Positions 9,278 through 16,211 of a stretch of 64,000 bases of DNA are shown here, piece after piece. A program made the translations under genes and the position numbers. Source of the stretch: Anaerolineales bacterium. GTDB taxonomy: Bacteria; Chloroflexota; Anaerolineae; Anaerolineales; Villigracilaceae. Location of the stretch: positions 31,418 to 95,417 of the forward strand of contig JAUXUL010000042.1 of assembly GCA_030680795.1 (NCBI GenBank), given 5' to 3'. Numbering within the stretch: the first letter of the stretch is position 1; each line of letters starts with the position of its first letter. Under the pieces are notes generated by a model. The model had not been told where the DNA came from and ran no database searches. It saw only the letters and a program-made list of their open reading frames with translations.

Positions 9278-9772
9278 ATGCGAAACATAAAACGAAATTT
9301 ATTTCTGGTCTTGCTTGCGCTCATTGCCAGCTTTTATGCAGCCAGCGCCGCCTATGCCCAGGAGGGACAACCCGGTTATCCGACTGACAATGATGTCAAT
9401 CGGATTGCCAAAAAACTATACTGCCCGGTTTGCCCAAACACTCCGCTGGATGTCTGCGAGACCAAAGCCTGCGAAGATTGGCGCGCGCAAATCCGCGACC
9501 AGTTGTCTGAAGGTTGGAGCGAGCAACAGGTCATGGATTATTTTGTCGCTCAATACGGCGAACGCGTGCTGGCCGAACCGCAGCGCAAAGGGTTTACGTC
9601 GCTGGTCTGGTTCCTGCCATTGACCGCCGTTTTGATTGGAACGGGTGTTGTCTACGAGATTCTGAGGAGTTGGCGGAATCAAAAAACGGCCACAACTGCC
9701 GTGCCGCCGCTGCCTGAAATCCCCAAGGAATTGCTCGAAAAGATCGAACGCGAGATACGCGAATTGGACTAA
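9278..9772 (+). CDS. ccmH: cytochrome c biogenesis protein CcmH/CycL/NrfF-like
   Basis: The 164-residue protein has a signal peptide (residues ~8-27), the redox pair CPVC (Cys49, Cys52) in LYCPVCPN, and a C-terminal membrane helix. Between them lies the three-helix domain typical of CcmH. It has two further cysteines, in LDVCETKACEDW, not usual in the shorter family members. CcmH reduces or holds the CXXCH cysteines for CcmF. The start is 2 bases after ccmF. Confidence 0.92.
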   Translation: MRNIKRNLFLVLLALIASFYAASAAYAQEGQPGYPTDNDVNRIAKKLYCPVCPNTPLDVCETKACEDWRAQIRDQLSEGWSEQQVMDYFVAQYGERVLAEPQRKGFTSLVWFLPLTAVLIGTGVVYEILRSWRNQKTATTAVPPLPEIPKELLEKIEREIRELD

Positions 9773-9788
9773 TTATGGAGTGCAAATC

Positions 9789-10313
9789 ATGAATAGTATT
9801 GCGATCCTGATCGGGCTGGGAATGCTTGGCATTTCGATCCCCTTCGTCATCAGACCCTTCCGACAGAAACATACAAAGAATGTAAATAAAACGAACACCC
9901 AGGCTCAAGTTGAAGAGAGCCGCGTCGCTGCTTTGTCTGCGTTACGAGACCTGGATTTCGATTACAAGATCGGTAAAGTGATCGATGAAGATTATATGCC
10001 TGCGCGGGCGCAACTGCTGGCGGAGGCGGCTCAATACATCCAGCAGCAAGAGCAAGAGGATGATAGGCTCGAGGCGCTGATTCAAAACCGCCGTTCGTCA
10101 AAGGATGCAAACTGTGAAGAATGCGGTACATTTATGGAAGCTGGTCAGCGCTTTTGCGCCAAATGCGGGAAGCCTGTTAATAGCGCTGCCTGTCCTTCCT
10201 GCGGGAAAAAAATTCGGGCTGGCGATCTCTTCTGTCCCTCGTGCGGGAGCCGGTTTGAGGCCTGCACTGAGCCGCGTCGAAGTGTCCAGATGGAGGCGGT
10301 TGATCATTCATGA
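9789..10313 (+). CDS. zinc-ribbon membrane protein of the ccm operon
   Basis: The 174-residue protein has an N-terminal membrane helix, a charged helical region resembling CcmI-type proteins (VAALSALRDLDFDYKIGKV), and two C-terminal four-cysteine zinc ribbons. The first begins CEECGTFMEAGQRFCAKCG and the second CPSCGKKIRAGDLFCPSCG. The ATG at 9789 is chosen because GGAG lies 8 bases upstream; a GTG at 9780 in frame is less well placed. Its stop overlaps the next start. It may assist cytochrome c assembly; this is inferred from position only. Confidence 0.82.
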   Translation: MNSIAILIGLGMLGISIPFVIRPFRQKHTKNVNKTNTQAQVEESRVAALSALRDLDFDYKIGKVIDEDYMPARAQLLAEAAQYIQQQEQEDDRLEALIQNRRSSKDANCEECGTFMEAGQRFCAKCGKPVNSAACPSCGKKIRAGDLFCPSCGSRFEACTEPRRSVQMEAVDHS

Positions 10314-11503
10314 AAAAAACCGCCTTTTACTTGTTGATCGGCTTGCTGGTTGTATCGGCGGTTACGACGCGTCCAGTCCTTGCTCAAACTGAAAGGCCGC
10401 CCGCTGGTGCGCTGGGCAAAGTCATGGGGACGATCATCAACCAGAACACAGGCACGGTTGTGGCGGAAGAAATGGACGTAATGCTGCACGTCCTCGATCA
10501 GGATTTTACTGACGCAGGCATGTTGCATGGGCAATCCCAATCGGACGGCACGTTCCTTTTCACCGACGTGGCATTTGATGAACAACTGCAATACGCTGTC
10601 ATGGCGACCTATGATGGTGTAACTTATTTTTCTGAAACGACCGCGGTGGATCTGACTTCCATGCAAGTCGCGCTGGATGTGCCGGTTTACGAAAGCACGT
10701 CCGACCTGGCGGGCGTGCAGGTGGATCAAATGCACGTGCTGTTCAACTTCGCCGAAGACGGGCTGGAGACAAAGGAGATTTATATCCTTTCCAATAACGG
10801 TGAACGCACGGTGAAGGATGTTTACAAATTGGAAGGGGATAAGTCTGCAACATTCAAGTTCCCACTGCCGTCCGGCGCAGACTTTATCTTTTTCAAGCCT
10901 GATGATCAGGATCGCTTTGTTAAATTCGATGGAGGGTTTGCTGATACCTATCCGATCCTGCCTGGAACGCGATCGGCGCAAATCATGGTTAATTATCTCG
11001 TGCCTTTTTCTGAGGAAGGAACTTATTCGTACACGGCTCCTTTGAATATCGCTCGCATGAACCTTTTGATCGAGCAGGATGCAAATATGTCCTTACAGGG
11101 AAGGGGGCTGGCAGGGCCGGAACAAATGGCGCTTCAGGATGGCAAATCTTATCTGATCTATTCCTACTCAGACCTGCGCGCGGGGCAGACCGTTGAGGTT
11201 TCCTTCAGCGGGCAGGTCAATAGCGAAGACAAAATGGTGAAAGAACCAACGATTCCGCTTGCAAGCGGCGCGGCCTTTCTCGGTATTGCGATGATCGGCT
11301 TTGGGGTTTGGTGGTGGCGCAGACCCGGAAATGACCAGGGCGAGGACGATGAGATTGACGTTCAAGCCGGTGGGACAACGCTGGATGAACTGATCGCCGA
11401 GATCGCCCGGCTGGACGAGGAACATGAGCGGGGCAGTCTCAGTTCCGAGGAACACCAACATCAGCGGCAGGAACTGATGCAGAGGGCGAAACGTCTCTTA
11501 TAA
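10310..11503 (+). CDS. carboxypeptidase-regulatory-like membrane protein
   Basis: The 397-residue protein has a signal peptide, then an Ig-like/carboxypeptidase-regulatory-like β domain (residues ~35-125) and a second β-rich region. A membrane helix lies near residue 315-335, followed by a cytoplasmic acidic segment ending in a short charged helical tail (LIAEIARLDEEHERGSLS), like the SHOCT/short-C-terminal type. It is the fifth ccm-operon gene and is immediately followed, with no gap, by the C39 peptidase gene. Function unknown. Confidence 0.8.
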   Translation: MKKTAFYLLIGLLVVSAVTTRPVLAQTERPPAGALGKVMGTIINQNTGTVVAEEMDVMLHVLDQDFTDAGMLHGQSQSDGTFLFTDVAFDEQLQYAVMATYDGVTYFSETTAVDLTSMQVALDVPVYESTSDLAGVQVDQMHVLFNFAEDGLETKEIYILSNNGERTVKDVYKLEGDKSATFKFPLPSGADFIFFKPDDQDRFVKFDGGFADTYPILPGTRSAQIMVNYLVPFSEEGTYSYTAPLNIARMNLLIEQDANMSLQGRGLAGPEQMALQDGKSYLIYSYSDLRAGQTVEVSFSGQVNSEDKMVKEPTIPLASGAAFLGIAMIGFGVWWWRRPGNDQGEDDEIDVQAGGTTLDELIAEIARLDEEHERGSLSSEEHQHQRQELMQRAKRLL

Positions 11504-12793
11504 ATGAGAAGACCCAAATTTGCCGGCTCCATTCTGATCCTTCTGATTGTGTTTTTACTGGGGATCCCCGCGATCTATAACCTGCCTCCAGTTCAAGAAC
11601 GATTGGGCTGGAGGGTTGCTGAACTGTTCGCGCGTTTCAAATATGCACTCTCACCTCCTGAACAGATTGTCTTTGTACCCGAGGAAGACAGCATGTTGTC
11701 ACCTCAGACAGCATCTTCTCGATCCACTCCACCAGCCCCTCTTTCGGCCACAACCACACAAACCCCCACTGCCAAACAACCTGCCTCTTCTCCCGCATCC
11801 CCAGCATTGACATCAATCCCGAAAAACATACAACTCACTGGCTTTCAACACGAATATCAGACTTGGAATAACTGCGGGCCTGCCACCCTGGCGATGGCGC
11901 TTTCGTACTGGGATTGGGAGGGCGACCAGCGTCTCATTGCCGCCTTCACCAAACTCAACCCTCGCGATAAGAACGTCATGCCTTATGAACTCGCAGCTTA
12001 CGTTGAAGAAGAGACCCAGCTTAGGATTGTATCCAGAGTGGGCGGCGATGTTGAGTTACTCAAACGCTTCATTGCCTCCGGAGACTACCCATAATCATCG
12101 AGAAAGGCTTTGAGGGGCGTGACTTCGACGGCTGGATGGGTCATTATGTGTTGGCGACTGGTTACAGTTACCAAGATCAAACCTTTACTTTACAAGATTC
12201 CTATTATGGACCTGATCAGGTCATGGGTTACGCAGACTTGGAATCATACTGGCGGGCATTTAATTTCACTTATCTCGTGGTTTATCCGTCTGAACGCCAG
12301 GTGGAGATAACAGCAGTATTAGGTTCCCATTCCGATGAAGAGTACAACTACCGCTATGCCGCTCAAAAAGCTTCTGATGAAATTTACACCCTCACCGGCC
12401 GCGATCAGTTTTTCGCCTGGTTCAACCGTGGTACGAATCTGGTAAGCTTGCAGGATTATGCCGCCGCGGCGGCGGCCTACGATCAGGCATTTGCGCTTTA
12501 TCCAAGCATCCCCGAGAAAAAAAGACCCTGGCGAGTGATGTGGTATCAGACTGGGCCATATTCAGCTTATTACTATTCCGGGCGTTATCAGGACGTAATT
12601 GAATTAGCCAGCATAACATTGGATGCAATGAGCGAACCGGTTCTGGAGGAAAGTTATTATTGGCGCGCCCTGGCACGCGAGGCTTTGGGCGATATTGAGG
12701 GGAGCCATCAAAGATCTTCGGTCCGCCCTGAATTATCACCCCGGCTTCGAGCCGTCTTTGACACGACTTGAGCAGCTAAGGTTCACCCCGTGA
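11504..12793 (+). pseudogene. C39-family peptidase with TPR region, two compensating frameshifts
   Basis: The first frame gives a membrane anchor, a Thr/Pro-rich linker and the start of a papain-like C39 domain with the catalytic-type motif WNNCGPATLAMALSYW. It then stops at 12092-12094 (GDYP*). The domain continues in another frame from about 12093 (IIEKGFEG..MGHYVLATGY, with the expected His) through TPR-like helices to ALGDIEG. Near 12703 the frame returns to the first (AIKDLRSALNYHPGFEPSL) and ends at 12793. A missing base near 12092 and an extra base near 12703 explain this. Real mutation or sequencing error cannot be told apart here. Confidence 0.8.
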
Positions 12794-12849
12794 ATTCCAT
12801 AACCAGAGCTTTCTGTCAGACATGAGACTCTTTCATGGAAAATCCGACA

Positions 12850-13068
12850 TTATTTCATCTTTCTCAGGGCAATGACACAGTCAACCTCATCCAAAACCGT
12901 ATATTGTAAACCGCCACTCCCAATTGTTGCCACAATTGGAGTATCTCGTAAATCGCTTTCAGTTGTCAAACTTTCCATTATGGCATCAACGCGTTGGATA
13001 TCATCCTGCACCTGGAAGAGCAGACTTCGAGTAGAGACAACTCGCAATGTGGGAAATGGATGACGCAT
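12850..13068 (-). pseudogene. ParB/SerK-like N-terminal fragment
   Basis: The 72-residue frame reads FPTLRVVSTRSLLFQVQDD and later PIVATIGSGGLQYTVLDEVD-CVIALRKMK, then stops. This resembles the start of ParB/sulfiredoxin-fold proteins, including free serine kinases, where the last motif is LDGANRVTALR. Here the G-A-N-R part is replaced by E-V-D-C and the rest of the protein is missing, so it is probably a remnant. It follows the cysteine synthase gene by 28 bases on the same strand. A SerK link would fit cysteine synthesis, but this is only a guess. Confidence 0.45.
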
Positions 13069-13096
13069 GTTGGCTGTCCTGCCAGGTCCGGTACAT

Positions 13097-14515
13097 TTAT
13101 ATCCTTCGGGCGATGAAGTCCAGTACATCAATCTTGGTCAAAATACCGACAGGACGTTCCCCTTCCGTGACAAGAATGACCGGGGATTCAAAGAATTTTG
13201 GCAGTACATCCTCCAGGAAAGCATGAGCTGTAAAGACGGGAATGGATTGCTCAACAATGGATTCGATGGTCTCCTCGGGCACATGAGTATGCCGGGCTTC
13301 AAATAAATGCTTCAGCAAATCCACCTCAGCCACCAGACCAGCCAGGGTTCCGTCAGCCTTCAAGACAGGCATCTGCGATATGTCATGTTCTTTCAGTCGG
13401 GTGATCACTTCTGTCATGCGATCCGTTATAGAGGCGGTAAACAACTCCGGATGGGTTTTACCAGCCAGCACCTCGCTCAAGCGAATCGTCTCCCATTCGG
13501 ATTCCAGGAATCCGTTTTCCCGCATCCATTTGTCATCAAAGACCTTGGACAAATAGCGTGAGCCCGAGTCAGGAAAAATGACGACAGCGAGGCGATTGGG
13601 CGATAGCTCTTGAACATATTGCATTGCCGCCGCAAGCGCCGCACCCGATGAAATGCCGCAAAATATGCCTTCTTCTTTGACAATCCGGCGTGTCCACTGG
13701 AAAGCCTCTTTATCCGTCACACGGATGACCTCGTCAATGACTGACAGGTCCAGCGTGGAGGGGAGAAAATCCTCACCAATGCCTTCGATCTTATAGGGTC
13801 TTGCAACGGCATCATCCGGGATGCTCCCCTGTTGCCAGGTCTCCAACAAGATTGAACCTGTGGGATCCACGCCAATGATTTTTATGGCGGGGTTTTGTTC
13901 CTTTAAATATCTTCCAATTCCGGAAATAGTCCCACCCGTTCCCATGCCGATGATTACATCCGTCACCTGGCCGCACGTCTGCTCCCAGATCTCCGGTCCT
14001 GTTGTCAGATAGTGGCTGCGAGGATTTTCTGGATTATGGTACTGGTTGGCAAGGATTGCGTTGGGAGTTTCTGCAACAATCTGTTTGGCAACACTGTAAT
14101 AAGAGCGCGGATCATCCGGTTCCACGGCTGTTGGCGTGATCAAAACCCTTGCGCCGAATGCTCGCAGGAGCTGGATTTTTTCCTGGCTCATTTTATCCGG
14201 CATCACAAAGACTGATTTATATCCCTGTATCGCGCAAACGATAGCCAACCCTACACCGGTGTTGCCGGAGGTGGCCTCTACTACGGTTCCGCCGGGTTTG
14301 AGGCATCCAGACTGTTCCGCGTCAAGAATCATATTGAGGGCAATACGATCTTTTACGGATCCGCCAGGATTGAAGAATTCCACTTTTGCATACAGTGGAC
14401 ATTGCATGTGTGTGGCAATGCGGTTTAATCGTACAAGTGGAGTCTTGCCGATCGTCTGCAAAATGCTTTCATGGACATTCAGTGACTCTGAAACCAAAGA
14501 TGAAGTTGCTGTCAT
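13097..14515 (-). CDS. PLP-dependent cysteine/cystathionine β-synthase with CBS pair
   Basis: The 472-residue protein has a fold-type II PLP domain (residues ~10-320) with the PLP lysine at Lys55 in GGSVKDR. It also has the substrate loop TSGNTGVG and the phosphate-binding GTGGTISG. A pair of CBS domains follows (residues ~350-470), which in related enzymes bind S-adenosylmethionine or nucleotides. It either makes cysteine from O-acetyl- or O-phosphoserine or cystathionine from serine and homocysteine; the sequence alone does not decide. The ATG at 14515 has AAGGAG 8 bases upstream. A Cys-rich leader peptide and terminator upstream argue for cysteine control. Confidence 0.93.
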   Translation of the reverse strand: MTATSSLVSESLNVHESILQTIGKTPLVRLNRIATHMQCPLYAKVEFFNPGGSVKDRIALNMILDAEQSGCLKPGGTVVEATSGNTGVGLAIVCAIQGYKSVFVMPDKMSQEKIQLLRAFGARVLITPTAVEPDDPRSYYSVAKQIVAETPNAILANQYHNPENPRSHYLTTGPEIWEQTCGQVTDVIIGMGTGGTISGIGRYLKEQNPAIKIIGVDPTGSILLETWQQGSIPDDAVARPYKIEGIGEDFLPSTLDLSVIDEVIRVTDKEAFQWTRRIVKEEGIFCGISSGAALAAAMQYVQELSPNRLAVVIFPDSGSRYLSKVFDDKWMRENGFLESEWETIRLSEVLAGKTHPELFTASITDRMTEVITRLKEHDISQMPVLKADGTLAGLVAEVDLLKHLFEARHTHVPEETIESIVEQSIPVFTAHAFLEDVLPKFFESPVILVTEGERPVGILTKIDVLDFIARRI

Positions 14516-14551
14516 TTTATGCTCCTTGAGGTTGGGATTTTGATGTTTTGG

Positions 14552-14592
14552 CATAACAAAAACCGCCCAGACGGGCGGCCGGTGGGCGGTTT
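14552..14592 (-). terminator. attenuator terminator before the cysteine synthase gene
   Basis: On the minus strand the hairpin CCGCCC-GTCT-GGGCGG is followed by TTTTTGTT. The strand AAACCGCCCA at 14583-14592 can also pair with TGGGCGGTTT at 14560-14569, a longer alternative stem. It lies between the Cys-rich leader peptide and the cysteine synthase start, the position of a transcription attenuator. Confidence 0.75.
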
Positions 14593-14633
14593 GTTCGATC
14601 GAGGTTGGTCTAACCAACTATATCGTGTTCAGC

Positions 14634-14711
14634 CTATCCGGAACTTAAAGCCCGCGCAAAAGGTTGCGCACAGGTACAAGAACAGAACAGACAGAATCGA
14701 GAGAGCATCAT
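14634..14711 (-). CDS. cysteine-rich leader peptide, 24-25 aa
   Basis: A short frame starting at tandem ATGs (14711 or 14708) encodes residues R-F-C-L-F-C-S-C-T-C early in the peptide, with four Cys codons in eight, all TGT. It ends in TAG at 14634-14636. A small hairpin (GCGCAA/TTGCGC) begins right after the last Cys codon, and a terminator follows before the cysteine synthase gene. This is the classic layout of a ribosome-stalling attenuator, here for cysteine. There is no clear ribosome site, but a -10 element sits about 10 bases upstream of the ATG, so the message may be nearly leaderless. Confidence 0.7.
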   Translation of the reverse strand: MMLSRFCLFCSCTCAQPFARALSSG

Positions 14712-14721
14712 TATTGTGAAT

Positions 14722-14727
14722 ATTATC
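14722..14727 (-). promoter_or_regulatory. predicted -10 element of the leader/cysteine synthase transcript
   Basis: The minus strand reads GATAAT within GTGATAATATT. No good -35 lies 17 bases upstream (TATTCC); instead the 18-bp palindrome is centred about 42 bases upstream of the expected start of transcription, a position typical of class II activation by CRP/FNR-type proteins. Confidence 0.5.
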
Positions 14728-14747
14728 ACGCCTGTTGGCTAAAAGGA

Positions 14748-14765
14748 ATAGGCACTTTTGCTTAT
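14748..14765 (-). promoter_or_regulatory. copy of the ATAAGC-N6-GCCTAT palindrome
   Basis: The minus strand reads ATAAGCAAAAGTGCCTAT, a near-perfect consensus copy, followed by AGGCGT at 24-29 bases from its centre. It lies 37 bases before the leader peptide. Confidence 0.65.
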
Positions 14766-14838
14766 TCCAGTCATGGACTAATGAAGGCAGGTTATTGTTA
14801 GCGAATGATGTTTTCTACCCATAGAAGACCGCTTTGAG

Positions 14839-15066
14839 TTAGAAAACATCCCCACGCCGGCGATACCACAGCCAGCCGATCAGGACGCCTGCCAGGCCGC
14901 CGGCCAACCCGGAAAGCCAATGATAAGGGTGAGAATAAGCATCAAGCACGATTCTAGCGACCACGTAACTTGCAAACGCGAGGCCAATCATCCAGAAATA
15001 GACCACAGCCGGCCATTCCCTGGATTTTTCATCTTTTTTTCTTTTGGTGATTCGAACTTTGCTCAT
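14839..15066 (-). CDS. small two-helix membrane protein, 75 aa
   Basis: The protein has a basic N-terminus (MSKVRITKRKKDEKSREW) and two membrane helices with a short HPYHW loop. It ends the copper operon. The ATG at 15066 has GGAG 7 bases upstream; the frame is open further upstream without a better start. Family not recognised. Confidence 0.65.
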   Translation of the reverse strand: MSKVRITKRKKDEKSREWPAVVYFWMIGLAFASYVVARIVLDAYSHPYHWLSGLAGGLAGVLIGWLWYRRRGDVF

Positions 15067-15177
15067 TGTTTTGCTCCAAAAATTATAAGTGGCCAGGAAA
15101 TAAGTATCTATATAAAGAACCAGCAAAGGGGCGGCTGTTATAAATTGCCCAACCGCCCTCTTGTTTTTCAAGCAGTG

Positions 15178-15351
15178 CTACTGGTTATAATCGCCGTGTT
15201 CGTGCGAAGCGGCAGCGTACTTCTCTGGATCAGCATCAAAGGACTTTTTACAGCCAGGTGAGCAGAAGTAATAGGTCTGCCCTTTGTACTCAGACATGCC
15301 AGCCGCAGTCTTAGGATCCACATCCATACCACAAACGGGGTCTTTATGCAT
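15178..15351 (-). CDS. YHS-domain protein, 57 aa
   Basis: The 57-residue protein starts MHKDPVCGMDVDPKTAAG and has YYFCSPGCKKSF, the complete YHS pattern of two Cys pairs. YHS domains accompany copper ATPases and bind metal. It is nearly identical in its core to the YHS protein at 33304. A strong AAGGAG precedes the start. It sits in the copper operon. Confidence 0.88.
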   Translation of the reverse strand: MHKDPVCGMDVDPKTAAGMSEYKGQTYYFCSPGCKKSFDADPEKYAAASHEHGDYNQ

Positions 15352-15419
15352 TTGAGTTTATCTCCTTTCTATTTGGATTATCAGTGGTCCGTCAGAGAGT
15401 AACAAGGATATCTGGGAAC

Positions 15420-15620
15420 TCAATAAGCATAAAAAGCAGCATAGGCGAGAAAGCCTCCCAATGCCAATATGATCAACAGGATTACCCAGCCGATGGGGGT
15501 GGACATCATCCCAGCCATCATGGCCATACCGCCCATGGCCATTACACCGCCAAGCAGCAGTACAATCGCGATCAGCAAAATGACACCTATCACGATGAGC
15601 AGGATATTTCCGGAATCCAT
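15420..15620 (-). CDS. very hydrophobic Met-rich membrane protein, 66 aa
   Basis: Almost the whole protein is two membrane helices separated by a Met-rich loop (GGVMAMGGMAMMAGMMSTP). Seven methionines in this stretch suggest Cu(I) coordination, which is inferred. AGGAGG lies 5 bases before the ATG. Third from the end of the copper operon. Confidence 0.7.
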   Translation of the reverse strand: MDSGNILLIVIGVILLIAIVLLLGGVMAMGGMAMMAGMMSTPIGWVILLIILALGGFLAYAAFYAY

Positions 15621-15681
15621 TTTTCCTCCTTTCAGATCGGTGGGAAGCAAGATCCTTCTCACCGATCTCGTAAACGCATAT

Positions 15682-15948
15682 TTATCCGCTATTCCCGCGC
15701 TGGACAAAGTAGTTGTACGGCAAGGCGATTAAGGCCGCCGCATACAGACTATAGCCAACCAGCCAGAGCAGACCGATCAGGAACCCGCCTGCGGTTAGCG
15801 GCCAGGTGAAGCCTGGCAGCAATGGCTGCCAGGCCTGATACATCGTCCAACCGAACAACAGGTCACCGGCGATGCAAAGCACATAACTGACGACCAAAGC
15901 GATCAACAATGTAATCGTCAATGCTCGAAAATTGATTGTAGCTTTCAT
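15682..15948 (-). CDS. DUF5676-like membrane protein
   Basis: The 88-residue protein has two membrane helices separated by WTMYQAWQPLLPGFTW, matching the DUF5676 type of small membrane protein found beside heavy-metal ATPases. The role is unknown. It lies between copA and the YHS gene in the same orientation. Confidence 0.72.
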   Translation of the reverse strand: MKATINFRALTITLLIALVVSYVLCIAGDLLFGWTMYQAWQPLLPGFTWPLTAGGFLIGLLWLVGYSLYAAALIALPYNYFVQRGNSG

Positions 15949-15970
15949 TTCAACCGTCCTTCCAAGGCTA

Positions 15971-16195
15971 TCATTTGTTTTGCCATTGTTTCTTCACGCG
16001 CGAGATAACAACCGGCATTGAGACAATCAGGCTGAGCAGTCCAACCCAGATCGTACCACCGATGCGCGCCATTAATGGATAACTGCCAGTCAATGCAGTT
16101 ACCAATAGGAAGAGCAGCGCTGCCCCAATCGAGATCGGCAAATAGATCAATGCGCTCTTCTGCGCAACTTCTTTTTCAACTTGTTCGTGTTCCAT
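15971..16195 (-). CDS. two-helix membrane protein downstream of copA
   Basis: The 74-residue protein has a short acidic N-terminus (MEHEQVEKEVAQKS), two membrane helices and a basic tail. The ATG at 16195 is preferred because GAGG lies 6 bases upstream and it starts 16 bases after copA; an upstream ATG at 16255 would overlap copA. Family not recognised. Confidence 0.68.
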   Translation of the reverse strand: MEHEQVEKEVAQKSALIYLPISIGAALLFLLVTALTGSYPLMARIGGTIWVGLLSLIVSMPVVISRVKKQWQNK

Positions 16196-16211
16196 AGGTT
16201 CCTCTTTGTAA

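Noticed and set aside
14558..14711. T-box or SAM riboswitch before the cysteine synthase
   Set aside because: No T-box sequence (AGGGTGG-ACCGCG type) and no SAM-I core were found; a Cys-rich leader peptide with a terminator explains the region better.
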